A stretch of DNA of 40,173 bases from JBHIBD01 sp046758865 (GTDB taxonomy: Bacteria > Planctomycetota > Brocadiia > Brocadiales > Bathyanammoxibiaceae), in NCBI GenBank assembly GCA_046758865.1, contig JBHIBD010000011.1, positions 1 to 40,173 on the forward strand. Reading direction: 5' to 3'. This document shows positions 7,176 to 17,400 of this stretch, in pieces. The position numbers and the translations under genes were made by a program. The notes under the pieces were generated by a model, which saw only the letters and a list, made by a program, of their open reading frames with translations, did not search any database and was not told the DNA's origin. Numbering within the stretch: the first letter of the stretch is position 1; each line of letters begins with the position of its first letter.

Positions 7176-7994
7176 CTAGAGTTCATCTTTGGTCACATCT
7201 GGCCCATGTGCGGTTGGATGCTGTCCTGATTGTTCTTGAGGGAGCAGCTTGTAGAGCCTTTCTTCGACGTCCTGAAGATTGGCTAAGATTTTTTGAAGGT
7301 CATCTTCCTTGGTGGTCTTATCGCTACTCATATTGTAGAATTCAGCGGCCTTTGCATAGCTTCGCAGGGCCTCTGGCATAGCGCCAGCAGCTTGATAGAG
7401 CCCGGCCATTGTTCTATATGTATCGGCAACCATAAGCCCAGCATCAACCGCGGTGGGCGAATAGTGTAAGGCAAAGAAGAATAATTTAATTGCATCCCTA
7501 CAATTAGCAAGTTTCCTATCAACAGGTATATTCCCTTGATTCTCCAGGAGCTTTCTCTTGCCCTTTTCAACCCAATACTGAAACAGCGATACCCCGTGCA
7601 GGGCTGTATAGGGTGGCTGCACAACCTTTACCTTCCATGACTGGTAAACAGGCATACTGTACGAGGCTATTACAAGGTCCAGTAACTCGCCTTTTCTGAG
7701 TACACTAACTGTAATCTCGGGCACCTCCTTGTCTATGCTGCGCGACTTCACGACAAAGTCGTTTAATACCTTAATCTTTTGTCCACCCAACCCTACTATT
7801 AAATCCGCCACCTTAATCCCAGCCTTCTCTGAAGGGGAGCCCGGGTAGACCTCTACTATCCTTACCCCCTCCTGCTCACCTTGGGAGAGGACTAACCCAG
7901 AAAATAAGGAGGCACCCCACACGGGGGCAACAGTGCCGGACATTAAGGCCCATACAATGCAGAGCAGAATAGCTAACTTTGCCAAGCAGGTCAT
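7176..7994 (-). CDS. Secreted PDZ-domain protein, last gene of the Bat-type operon
   Basis: 272 residues. Residues 1-28 form a Sec signal peptide (hydrophobic LAILLCIVWALMSGTVAPVWG, cleavage near VWG-AS). Residues about 33-110 form a PDZ domain: GVRIVEVYPGSPSEKAGIKV, DLIVGLGGQKI and the strand ITVSVLRKGE. The rest (about 125-255) is helical and TPR-like (FFFALHYSPTAVDAGLMVAD, EALRSYAKAAEFYNM). PDZ domains of this type bind extracytoplasmic peptides, so a scaffold or quality-control role in the periplasm is likely. It begins 10 bases after the upstream VWA gene stops and is probably cotranscribed with it. There is no protease domain. Confidence 0.7.
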   Translation of the reverse strand: MTCLAKLAILLCIVWALMSGTVAPVWGASLFSGLVLSQGEQEGVRIVEVYPGSPSEKAGIKVADLIVGLGGQKIKVLNDFVVKSRSIDKEVPEITVSVLRKGELLDLVIASYSMPVYQSWKVKVVQPPYTALHGVSLFQYWVEKGKRKLLENQGNIPVDRKLANCRDAIKLFFFALHYSPTAVDAGLMVADTYRTMAGLYQAAGAMPEALRSYAKAAEFYNMSSDKTTKEDDLQKILANLQDVEERLYKLLPQEQSGQHPTAHGPDVTKDEL

Positions 7995-8004
7995 CGTGTG
8001 TACC

Positions 8005-10599
8005 TTAAATAAGACCTATTCTCCTAACTGCGATATCACCGAGGAGAAGTCCCATGGCTAAGGGTATCAAATACTTAGAGAGATCTTCGGTCAAGAGTAT
8101 CGCATCCGTGTTAACGGTTATTTCCTCAAATTTGGGGTTAAATTTGCCTTTAGTTCTCTGGGCGACGGCCTTCAGGAGTTCTACGTTATTTCCCCGTGTC
8201 GTGTCTTCCACGGCCACAGACGACTTCTTAGGCGGGATAAGTACGCCTTTGGTCACACGGTCAACAACTTTACCTTCTTCAACTCGGGAGATATCTATCG
8301 TGTACGGTCCCGGCCCCTGTCCCTCAAAGGCTGCCACATGTCTTTTTGGTGCAACCTGCCTTAGGGTCAGTTCCTGCCCCTCGAAGTCGGAGGAAAATAT
8401 ACGTACCCGCAATTGGGCATCATCCTTCCATTCACCTTCAGATTCTATAACAAGGACTACCCCTTCTTCCCCTTCCTCTACACTTACAGCGTAATTTCCC
8501 TTAGGTTTGTCTTTCATAGACCAGCGTACTGTCTGAGACCAGAACTTATTATACTTTGCCCAGTTTATCCATCGTGAGGACCAGCGGGCCTCGGCATCTG
8601 ATGTGTAGGCAACTACCTTGCCCAGGCCATGGCGCCAATTGGCAAGGACAGGGTCTGGTTTGCCACGAATCTCGGTCACCAGCGGTACCTCGGCCCTCGC
8701 CTTAGCCTCGGTTAATGAATATCCCTTTAGAGGTGGTATCTGTTCTTGCGAGAAACCCTTCAGTATCTCGCTAGATGGATCAAGACGGGGGATGAAATAT
8801 TCTTCGTGGAAATCTGCCCTTGTTAAGGCAGCATCCGTGTCCATCACCACCAGTCGGGGAAGTTCGTCTATGTCCCGCAGGCGATAAAATTGCCCACTAG
8901 TTCTCCTGGCGATGTCCTTCAGCAAACGAGTGTTTACGAGCCAGCCGCCAATAGCAATCGTAGAAACAGATATATTAGCTCGTTTGAATTTCTCCATCAA
9001 GGCCTCGTAGCTGTAGTAAATAGACCTTGTATTGCCATCTGAGAGGAGAATAACATGATTAACCTTCGCCCCGCTCCTAGACAACCTGTTGTAGGCCTCC
9101 TTCATCGCAGGGAAGATATCTGTACCGCCCCCGGCGTTAAGTCGGGTAAGCTTACCTAGAAGGTTTTTTCCAGCTATGTCTCTTGCTGGTCCCAACTCCA
9201 CTATAACGTAAGGTATCACATCGAAGGCTATAAGCCCCATCAGGTCACCTTCTTTGAGCTGTTTCAATAACTCGACGGTCGCCCTTTTTGTGGCGAATAT
9301 CTTCCTGCCCGTCATACTGCCAGACTTATCAACAAGAAGTATTATAGAAACCCTTTTTGGTTTTTCTTCCTTGAAGGTGCTACCTGAGGTCACCTTTACA
9401 GGAAGTATATCCTCTATCGGGGTACCTGAGTAACCACCCTGGGCATAGCTATTTACACCCCCTACCATGATAAATCCCCCACCGAAGTCATCGACATAGC
9501 TCTTTATTGCGCTCATTTGGTCCAGGCTCATGGCATTGGCCGAGACATTAGAGAATATAAGGCATTCATACTCTAGCAGTTCATTTATAGACTTTGGTAT
9601 GGCGTTTACCCCTCTTGTTTCCACTATCACATCTTTCTGCTCCATAGCATCAACCAGGAAAGGTCTTTTGCTCAGGTCTCCACGAATGTAGAGTATGCGG
9701 GGCTTCCCTATCACGTTAACAGCGGCAAGTTTATGATTGTTTCTACTGTCCGTGTCGTCATCTGCCTTTATCTCCAGGTCAGCATGAAATTCCACAAAGC
9801 CTTTTTCTTTCCCTTTGTAAGGCATCTCAACTACGGTGAGTCCACTAGGGAAATCCATCTCCCATCTATTAAGAAGGTTTTTATCCTCAACGAGGCTGAC
9901 ACTCCCTTCTACGGGATAATCATTTCTGTTTTCCACCGTCACCCTTATATCAAATGTTTCTCCCTGGTTTGCATCCTGAGGAACAAGCAACTTCTTTATG
10001 AGCACCTCTTTTACAGCGGGCGGAGGTGGAAGCTCCACGGTATAAACCCGCACACCTTCTTGCTCTATTATAGAAGAGGCTAGCAGACTGTTACCGAGAT
10101 TTTCGTTCCCGTCCGTAAGGAGGACTATCCTCTTGACGCTGTTTTCCGGAAACAGGTCGAGGGAAGAAAGTATCCCGCTAGCGATGTTGGTGCGAGAGGT
10201 GTTAAGTTCCCAGTTGACGTCATCTGTATCTAGTTTTTTGGCCATAGGTGATACAACCTGAGCATCCGAACCAAACACCACCAAGCCCCGCTTGATACCC
10301 CTGTCTAGTTTTTCATCCATTTCTTTCAGATAATTGGTTATCCAGACCTTGTTCTCCTGGGCAACACTGTCCGTAACGTCTACACAGAATACAAGTGCCA
10401 GCTCGCTGGGTTTATTATCTACCCGATGGATGCCAGCCAGAGCCAGTATAATGATGGCCAGTACAAGACTCCGTAAGAAATTTGAGAGCAGTATTCTCCA
10501 TAAAGGCAACCGTCGGAAGGCAAGAAAAGATAGCCCCCAAATTATCGGAAGTAAAAACAGAAGCTTGAGAAATACGGGCTGTTCAAATTGCAGGTTCAT
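8005..10599 (-). CDS. Bat-type membrane protein with two VWA domains and a GATase1-like domain
   Basis: 864 residues. Two membrane helices (about 11-27 and 36-57) precede a first VWA domain (about 66-190) with MIDAS residues D-V-T-D-S (74-78), T-N-I-A-S-G and L-T-D-G. A glutamine-amidotransferase-like flavodoxin fold follows (about 295-400, with ILYIRGD and GGGFIMVGG). A second VWA domain (about 410-590) has a complete MIDAS: LLVDKSGSM, GGTDIF and LLSDGN. A beta-rich part and a C-terminal helix (YLIPLAMGLLLGDIAV) end the protein. The first MIDAS has T in place of the usual first S. Such proteins accompany MoxR AAA+ ATPases, which remodel metal-dependent VWA proteins. It starts 3 bases after the previous gene. 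Confidence 0.8.
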   Translation of the reverse strand: MNLQFEQPVFLKLLFLLPIIWGLSFLAFRRLPLWRILLSNFLRSLVLAIIILALAGIHRVDNKPSELALVFCVDVTDSVAQENKVWITNYLKEMDEKLDRGIKRGLVVFGSDAQVVSPMAKKLDTDDVNWELNTSRTNIASGILSSLDLFPENSVKRIVLLTDGNENLGNSLLASSIIEQEGVRVYTVELPPPPAVKEVLIKKLLVPQDANQGETFDIRVTVENRNDYPVEGSVSLVEDKNLLNRWEMDFPSGLTVVEMPYKGKEKGFVEFHADLEIKADDDTDSRNNHKLAAVNVIGKPRILYIRGDLSKRPFLVDAMEQKDVIVETRGVNAIPKSINELLEYECLIFSNVSANAMSLDQMSAIKSYVDDFGGGFIMVGGVNSYAQGGYSGTPIEDILPVKVTSGSTFKEEKPKRVSIILLVDKSGSMTGRKIFATKRATVELLKQLKEGDLMGLIAFDVIPYVIVELGPARDIAGKNLLGKLTRLNAGGGTDIFPAMKEAYNRLSRSGAKVNHVILLSDGNTRSIYYSYEALMEKFKRANISVSTIAIGGWLVNTRLLKDIARRTSGQFYRLRDIDELPRLVVMDTDAALTRADFHEEYFIPRLDPSSEILKGFSQEQIPPLKGYSLTEAKARAEVPLVTEIRGKPDPVLANWRHGLGKVVAYTSDAEARWSSRWINWAKYNKFWSQTVRWSMKDKPKGNYAVSVEEGEEGVVLVIESEGEWKDDAQLRVRIFSSDFEGQELTLRQVAPKRHVAAFEGQGPGPYTIDISRVEEGKVVDRVTKGVLIPPKKSSVAVEDTTRGNNVELLKAVAQRTKGKFNPKFEEITVNTDAILLTEDLSKYLIPLAMGLLLGDIAVRRIGLI

Positions 10600-10602
10600 A
10601 GT

Positions 10603-12477
10603 TTATGTTACCGTTGCGCGGGCCCTTACGCAGTGAAGAACCCACTCAGCAAAAAGTAGCAAGGCGGCAAGGGCAAGGATGTACTGACCCAACTCCCTCT
10701 TTTTCTCCTTAACGTAGGTTGATACCGCTACCTCTTCGAGTTCCACCGGCTCCTTTTGTGAAGATACAGGCCTAATGTTTGACTCTTCCGCATCGAACAG
10801 GTTTGCTACAAATCTCTTTTCAATTTTCCCAATCCTTAGCACGTACTCCCCGTTCAGGTAGGTGTCCATAATTGTAAGCGGGTCGTTATCGGCACTTATA
10901 CTTACAGTCTTTCCGTTCGGTGTTAACAGTGTAATCTCTTGTGCTTCCTGTTGGTTTTCTAAGTTTACGATAAATGGCTCACCGGTCTTTATCTGGTTTG
11001 ACCCTGCGCCATCTGGGTTCAGCCATTGTATGATATTAAGGAGCATTATAAGTATTGGCATATCCCTCGCTTTTGACAGGTTGAAATCAGCAACATCGAG
11101 GCCTAAAACCACCACCTTCTTTCCCCCAACGGTTCCAGCAAGGGCCAGTGGAAAATCCTCTTCTGTGCCCGCTGCCATTATGAAGGCCTTTAGGTCCTCA
11201 TTAGGCTCCAAGTGAAGTGCCTTGTATATCCAAAGTCCTTCCATGTAACCAAGGTGTCTCATTATGGGGTGTGAGTCATCCCAGTCGATGAAGTTTGCGC
11301 CCCGTGTCCAGCCTTTTACAGGAAAGACTGTATTGTCTTTAGGGGGAAAGATAAAGAGGGCATTGTTCTCGGGATAGTCATCAGGGACATATTGATGAAA
11401 TATTGATATGTCGTAGTCTTTCACCATCTCCGGTGTGTAGGAAGTAGGCGGTACAATGGCAAATCTCAACTGCTCAGTAGCATTTTCTATCTTCCTCAGC
11501 TCATCCACAAGTAACTGTTCATCTGTTACCACCAGGGCACGGAGTGTCTTTTTGTGTTTAATGATAGCATAGGCGCTATTGTCTACACCAAGCGCATCGT
11601 CAGGGGCTAGTTCCACTTTCAAAAGACCTGGACCCCTGATTTTCTGGATTCTTACAGTGCTATCCTCCCCAGGGATAAGCTCTACAACCTGCTCTGTCAG
11701 GGGTTCCTGGTTGAGATATGACCTGAGAAGAACTGTTTTTGGGGTATCCGAGAAACTCTCCAACGTAACATAAGCCTCTCTCTCCCTGTATTCCTTAAAC
11801 ATATCTTGGTAAACGTCCAGACCAGTGATTGCGACGTTGTTACTAGATGACTTGGCAAGGTCCACAAACCTCACATTACTATCCAACTGGCTCGGAGCCT
11901 TTTTGTCAGTAAGGACATGCAGTTCCCCACTGCCCAAGTGCCTCAACAGGGAGACGCCCAGACTAAGGCCCTCTTCCAGGTCGGTACCGGTATCGAGGGG
12001 CTCAAGCCCCCGAATAAGTTCACGCAACTCGTCCTTATTACTGGAGAACTCGTTAACTATGTGGGGCCTGTTATGTATAGTAATTATCTGCATGCTATCA
12101 CTAATGCCCATTCTGTCCACCAGCTTTAGTGCCTCTTCCTGCGCCAGTTGAAAACGGGTACGATTGCCTTCAAGCGTCTGCATACTGGCAGAAGTATCTA
12201 TCAAGAGAACTATATTCTTTCCGATTACACCACTGGTAACAGATAGGAGATACGGACGGGTAAGAAAGAATATGAGGAGCAGAAGGGCTATAAGTTGCAG
12301 AAAAAAAAGTGCATCAGCTAGAAACAATCTTTTCCGTATAGTATCCTGCCTCAGGGTCCTCCAGGGTATGAAGCTGGGCACGGGGATTGTCTGATGCTTC
12401 TTGCGAAAGAAATAGATGAATACCAAGAGGCCTATTAAAGGCAAATAGGCCAAGGCAAGGGGGTTGAGGATTCCCAT
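10603..12477 (-). CDS. BatA-like membrane VWA protein
   Basis: The start is placed at ATG 12477, with AGGTGA (12490-12485) 7 bases upstream and overlapping the stop of the DUF58 gene; a GTG 18 bases earlier lacks such a site. The protein has 624 residues. The N-terminus MGILNPLALAYLPLIGLLVF is the BatA/aerotolerance N-terminal hairpin, with a second helix LFFLQLIALLLLIFFLTRPY. The VWA domain begins at IVLLIDTSASM (MIDAS D-x-S-x-S), with DTGTDLEEG and VLTDKKAP completing it less canonically (T-D-K instead of T-D-G). A C-terminal helix (YILALAALLLFAEWVL) anchors it again. Role: membrane partner of MoxR and the DUF58 protein, in a complex of unknown target. Confidence 0.8.
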   Translation of the reverse strand: MGILNPLALAYLPLIGLLVFIYFFRKKHQTIPVPSFIPWRTLRQDTIRKRLFLADALFFLQLIALLLLIFFLTRPYLLSVTSGVIGKNIVLLIDTSASMQTLEGNRTRFQLAQEEALKLVDRMGISDSMQIITIHNRPHIVNEFSSNKDELRELIRGLEPLDTGTDLEEGLSLGVSLLRHLGSGELHVLTDKKAPSQLDSNVRFVDLAKSSSNNVAITGLDVYQDMFKEYREREAYVTLESFSDTPKTVLLRSYLNQEPLTEQVVELIPGEDSTVRIQKIRGPGLLKVELAPDDALGVDNSAYAIIKHKKTLRALVVTDEQLLVDELRKIENATEQLRFAIVPPTSYTPEMVKDYDISIFHQYVPDDYPENNALFIFPPKDNTVFPVKGWTRGANFIDWDDSHPIMRHLGYMEGLWIYKALHLEPNEDLKAFIMAAGTEEDFPLALAGTVGGKKVVVLGLDVADFNLSKARDMPILIMLLNIIQWLNPDGAGSNQIKTGEPFIVNLENQQEAQEITLLTPNGKTVSISADNDPLTIMDTYLNGEYVLRIGKIEKRFVANLFDAEESNIRPVSSQKEPVELEEVAVSTYVKEKKRELGQYILALAALLLFAEWVLHCVRARATVT

Positions 12478-12484
12478 TAAAATA

Positions 12485-13402
12485 TCACCTGACAAACCCT
12501 ATCTTGGGCAGTTCCCTTAGGATAAGGTCCTCTATCTCCATATCAGTCCTGGCTAGCGTGTACACCACCCTGTTCGCCCTGCAATAATCCCTGAGCTCTA
12601 GATTGTGCTCATTAAGAAGTTCATGGTATTTCTTCTTAAGCGAGCTGGTAACATTTATAACCTTGCGTTCTTTTGTCTCCACATCTACGATTTCCCCGCT
12701 CTTCATTCTCTTGAATGGGTCCAGCTCTGCAGCCCCTAGAACCTGGATTATCTTTATGTCATAGTTCTTGAATCTCAGGATATCAATACTCTTCTTGTAT
12801 GAGGTTGCCGGAATCATAAAATCGGATATTATAATAACAGACCCACCTCTACCCCTGTTTTCATATGTATATCTTGATAGAAATCCTAGAAGGTCCGCCT
12901 CACCACCGGGTTCAACCTCGTCCAAAAAATCCTTTATCCTGAAGATTCCATTCAACTTTTGGAAGAACGGGGTCTGTATAATAAACCCGCCAGTGGCTTC
13001 CGATGACGGGCTATCTATGGCCGCTACCCTTACACTATTTTGGCTGGATAAGCCTATGTAAGCCAAGGCGAGGGCAATTTTTTTTGAGTACTCAAACTTC
13101 CTATCAGCCTCGGGGTAAAGCATTGAGAAGCTAGCATCTAGGAGAATATGAACTGAAAGCTCCACCTCCTCCTTAAACGTCTTTACAAGCAGCTTGTCCA
13201 ACCTGCCATAGAGATTCCAATCTATGTACCTAAAGTCGTCGCCCGGATTATATGCCTGGTAGTCAGCAAACTCGATGCTGGTGCCTTTTTTGTTTACTGC
13301 CTCATAGCCACCTTGTCTTGTCGCAAGGTGGACCCTCTTAACGTCTATCTTCAGACATTCAAGCCTGCGAAGAAAGCCAGGTTTAAAGATATCCCTCAGC
13401 AT
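12485..13402 (-). CDS. DUF58 domain protein (VWA-like)
   Basis: 305 residues. The family signature is complete: GTSIEFADYQAYNPGDDFRY followed by IDWNLYGRLDKLLVKTF (about 40-77), then the VWA-type LLDASFSM. DUF58 proteins are soluble partners of MoxR ATPases and Bat proteins. It starts 5 bases after moxR ends and its stop TGA lies in the Shine-Dalgarno of the next gene, so it is translationally coupled. No membrane helix or signal peptide is seen, so it is cytoplasmic or peripheral. Confidence 0.85.
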   Translation of the reverse strand: MLRDIFKPGFLRRLECLKIDVKRVHLATRQGGYEAVNKKGTSIEFADYQAYNPGDDFRYIDWNLYGRLDKLLVKTFKEEVELSVHILLDASFSMLYPEADRKFEYSKKIALALAYIGLSSQNSVRVAAIDSPSSEATGGFIIQTPFFQKLNGIFRIKDFLDEVEPGGEADLLGFLSRYTYENRGRGGSVIIISDFMIPATSYKKSIDILRFKNYDIKIIQVLGAAELDPFKRMKSGEIVDVETKERKVINVTSSLKKKYHELLNEHNLELRDYCRANRVVYTLARTDMEIEDLILRELPKIGFVR

Positions 13403-13407
13403 AACAA

Positions 13408-14481
13408 CTATTCCTCACGCCTGAGTTCGTTCATCACCTTTTCAAGAATGTCATGGGTCGTAACCTTATCCGCTTCTGCCTCGAAATTAACAAGAATCCT
13501 GTGATTTAGCGCTGGGATAACAACCTTGTCCACATCCTCAAAGCTGACGTTTATCCTGTTGTCCAGCAGGGCAGATGCCTTAGAGGCAAGAACCATGGCT
13601 TGACCTCCCCTGGGGCTGGTACCATAGCTTATGTATCGGTTTGTATATTCCTTTATACTGCTACCCGGATTGCCCGTGTCATGATTGTTTCCAGGCTGTG
13701 TGGCCATAACAACATTCACTATATATTCCTGGACCTCTGAGGATATAATTACGTCTCTGACCAGTCGGCGCATGCCTATTAACCTCTCTAAGGCCCCTTC
13801 TTCTGACAATACCCTTTTTACTTCATAGCTTTCGCTTGTAGTGGTTTGATTAAGTATGTCCTTGAGCTCATCGCGGCTTGGATACGGCACGTTGAGTTTA
13901 AAAAAGAACCTGTCCATCTGTGCCTCAGGGAGGGGATAAGTGCCTTCCATCTCTATGGGGTTCTGTGTCGCAAGCACAAAGAAAGGCTCCTTCAGCACAT
14001 TGGTTTTACCTGCAATCGTGACCTGGTGCTCGGCCATGGCCTCAAGGAGGGCTGACTGGGTCTTGGGCGTGGCACGGTTTACCTCGTCCGCCAATATTAT
14101 GTTGGCAAAAATCGGACCTCTGGCAAATTTGAACTCCTTTCTACCGTCTTCCCTCTCAACCACCAGCTGTGTCCCTGTTATGTCAGCGGGCATAAGGTCT
14201 GGGGTAAATTGTATCCTCTTAAACTCAAAGCCCAGGGCCTTGCTGAGAGACTTTACCAGTAAGGTTTTGCCAAGGCCAGGAAGACCTTCAATAAGCACGT
14301 GGCCTCCACAGAAAAAGGCAATCAGGATGTCTCGAATGAGTCGCTCGTTTCCGACTATTACCTTACCAATCTCCTCCACAATGGCATGAAAATCTTTCCT
14401 AAAGGCTTCTACTTCAGCCGTTGTATTTCTTAGCTTGTTCTTCATTGCAGTAGTGGGGTTACTTTTTGACTTGCTACTCAT
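13408..14481 (-). CDS. MoxR-family AAA+ ATPase
   Basis: 357 residues. Walker A is GLPGLGKT (66-73), Walker B IILADEVNRA (128-137) and sensor 1 ATQNP (171-175). The EMEGTYPLPEAQMDRFFFK block (177-195) is the MoxR insertion and pore-proximal signature. The lid domain follows. These hexameric chaperone-like ATPases act on VWA and DUF58 partners encoded next door. The gene overlaps the end of the upstream 1015-codon gene by 8 bases. ATG 14445 is an alternative start, as the first 12 residues are polar and not conserved-looking. Confidence 0.9.
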   Translation of the reverse strand: MSSKSKSNPTTAMKNKLRNTTAEVEAFRKDFHAIVEEIGKVIVGNERLIRDILIAFFCGGHVLIEGLPGLGKTLLVKSLSKALGFEFKRIQFTPDLMPADITGTQLVVEREDGRKEFKFARGPIFANIILADEVNRATPKTQSALLEAMAEHQVTIAGKTNVLKEPFFVLATQNPIEMEGTYPLPEAQMDRFFFKLNVPYPSRDELKDILNQTTTSESYEVKRVLSEEGALERLIGMRRLVRDVIISSEVQEYIVNVVMATQPGNNHDTGNPGSSIKEYTNRYISYGTSPRGGQAMVLASKASALLDNRINVSFEDVDKVVIPALNHRILVNFEAEADKVTTHDILEKVMNELRREE

Positions 14482-17400
14482 TGTTATCGATGTAGATTTC
14501 TTTTATGATAGATTCGTACTCTACGGGTATGTGTACTTTCCCTATGGCATCATCTTCTGCTTGCTCCCGGCTCAACGTCACATCGTAATCCGTTCCTACA
14601 GTAGGCTCGTGCCGTTTGAACGGGCCTTGACTCTCTATTATCCCTGGGCCTGCAGACTCCACATAGCGACTTTCACCGGCATCTCCCGAGTCACCTTTAA
14701 CACGCAGATCAAAGATCTTGTCGGCAACAATGTCTATATCTTCTTCCTTTTCTGAATAAAGCCCAGTCCCTGGTTGGCTCCCACCAGTCTCACCTCCTCC
14801 TATCTCATATCCTGTCTGGGCTTCATCTCCACCAACACTGCCTACCTTGCCTGCGGAAGGGATGAGGCCTGGTTCCACACCGCCAGCTTCGCTTCCAGCC
14901 TTCTGTCCCGATGTATTACCAGGGCCCTTGGCTAACTCTCCGCCTTCACCCTGGTTCAGTCCCTGCGAGCCTTCCTGGTCTCCTCCAGGTCCTGGCTCTT
15001 CCTTACCCGCCTGCTCGGCAGAACCACCCTGTTTTTGCCCATTACCAGACTGGCGCCGTTGCAAATCTGCACGGGCTATTCTATCCAGCCTTTCAAGGTC
15101 GTAAGAGATGTTCTTGACGGTGCGCCGTATCTCTCTTCTTAGCTGATGGATATCCATGGGCTTGCCCGTTACGTCTTTGGTGCCCGTGGTTCCCTTGCCT
15201 CGGGATGTCTCAGCACCCTTTTGCTGCTGCCCTGGTTGTGCGGTACTCTCGGTTGACTTGCCCGCTCTGGAGGGGTCTTTTGAGCCCCGGGCAGATGCCA
15301 GCCGAGAACCCTCCTTTTCCTGGCCCTTACTACCCGCCTTGCCCTCACCTGTGCCTGCTTCACCTTCAGAGCCAGAGGCCCCAGCTGCGTACTGCTGCCC
15401 CCCAGACTTACCATCGCCCCTCTTAGATCCCTCACCGGGCTGTTTACTGGCACTCTTGCCGCCCCTTCCGGCTCCTCCTTTACTTCCTGCGGCCTGGGCC
15501 ATCTTTTCATCCCCTGCCTTGGATAAGCCCCCCTTATCCTGTGACGTACCTACATTTGAGGCCATCTTATCTCCAGCATCTCCAGATTTCTCACCGCCCT
15601 GCCCACCTTCTTTATCCCCTTCTTGGCCACCTTTTTGGCCGCCTTCTCGGCCTCCACTGGCCAGCGTTTCTCCCGCCTCCTTACCTTTGTCGCCGCGTCT
15701 AGCGCCGCCCGTCTGGGCCATAGACCCTTCCTGTGTGCCTTTTTCATCTGATGAGCCCTTACCAGCAATGCCCTTCGCCTGAGATTGCCCTTTGGTCTGA
15801 GAACCTCCCTCGGTCTCTTTCCCTTCCTCACCAGCTCCGTCTCCCCCTTTGCCCCTCGCGCCAGGGGCCTGGGCCAATGACTCACCCCTAGCTCCAACAG
15901 AGTCCTTCGTCCTCTCAGAACCGCTTTTCTGGGCGCTTGTACCACCCTCAGGCTGGGAGGATCCCTGTCCCTGGGCATCCTCTGTACTTCCTGCTTGGGC
16001 CACTTTCTCCCCTTGTGCACCTCCCCTAGACTTCTCTTCTTCCCCTGAGCCACTATCGCCACCCGCGCCTTCCTTGCCTTTACCACTACCCTCGCCGCCA
16101 CGCTGCTCTTGGGGCAATGGAGTAATATCTAGGGAGGGAGTAGGCATCCTTAGTTTTTCTCTAGCCTTTGCCAGAGAGGACATTGGTTTTGACTCAGAAC
16201 CTTTGCCCTCAAAATCCTCCTGTTTTGATGCACCTTCTCTTGAGGTGTCTCCCTTTGCAAGCTCCTTGTCCTGTTCGCCTTGGGGAGTGCTCCCGGGTCC
16301 TTCTTGTGTTTCCTTTTCCTCCCCCTTCCCCCTTTCATCTCCTTGTGCGCCAGCCACTCCGGTACCAGAGGCGGTAGTCTGCTGTCCCTTTTGTTCACCA
16401 CCACCCTTTCCACCTTCTTCACCGGCGGAAGGGGTTGGTGTGCCTCCACCGCGACCTGAGGGCCTGGCATCGGCAGTAACAGTGCCTGATTCCTCACCAC
16501 CCGCACCACTCTCCTGTCTTGAGGGCTCCCCTGCCTCCCCTGAGGTTTCAGATGACTTTCCTGCATCTTTCTGTTGTTCGTCAGAAGGCGAACCACGTTC
16601 TCCGGCAGTGCCTTTTCCGCCCGTACCCGCGCCGCCCGACTGAGGCATCCCCGGCATAGGCATCGCGGACGACTGCATCTGCGACTGAGACGGCGGCGGC
16701 ATCAACTTCGCTAATAATGAGGCTATTGAGCTCGTTCGTTTTTCTATCTCTTTTTTTGCCTCTTTTTGTTTCTTGCTTAACACCTTCGGCTCTGTTTTTT
16801 TTGCGCCCTTATGGTCACCGCTTGCCACTTTACGGTCTATTGCCTGTTGCTCATCAAGGGAAGGTCTCTGCCCTCTCTTTTTATCCTCTTCTCTCTCCTT
16901 TTCTCTTTCTTGAGCCGATAGGGTCTCGGGGGGTTGTTCGGCCACTGGTGCCTCTATCATCTTATAGTCGGAAATATTAAGTAACCTATGGGCCTTAGAC
17001 TCCTTATATGCCGTTAGTAATCTTTCTTTATGAAGGTCGGGAAAGAAGAGTAGCACCAGGGGCAGGGCTATTATCAGTGGAATCAGTATCCAGAGTGTCT
17101 TCGGCGGCCTATGTGGCAGGGCCTTTTTGAGTCCTTTGTCGTCGAGTTTCTCTACAACATCGGCAATAAGCACTCCAGAGAACTTCGGCGGGTTTGGGTT
17201 TCTGGCACAATCAAGTGCCGTAATTAGACGCGCCTTAAGGTTCAAGCGCTTGTCAATAAAATATGCTGCGTGGGTTAAGCCAATCCAACTGGAATATAGC
17301 CCCGTAAGTACTATGGACAGATAGACAAGAAAAGGTAGGAGAAATAATAAATAGAGGTAATATGACCCCCCTAAGAACTTTCCGATGATGACTGCGGTTA

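Noticed and set aside
6983..7186. N-terminal 68 codons of the long frame ending at 6167
   Set aside because: Made entirely of intergenic repeats and hairpins; the peptide is a translation of palindromes (for example TYHYERVAWQLAATNTCACR).
15156..16643. Long Pro/Ser-rich open frames on the plus strand (15156-15782 and 15849-16643)
   Set aside because: They are the antisense of the Gly/Ser/Glu/Lys-rich region of the 1015-residue gene; such low-complexity DNA leaves the other strand open. There is no ribosome-binding site or recognisable domain.
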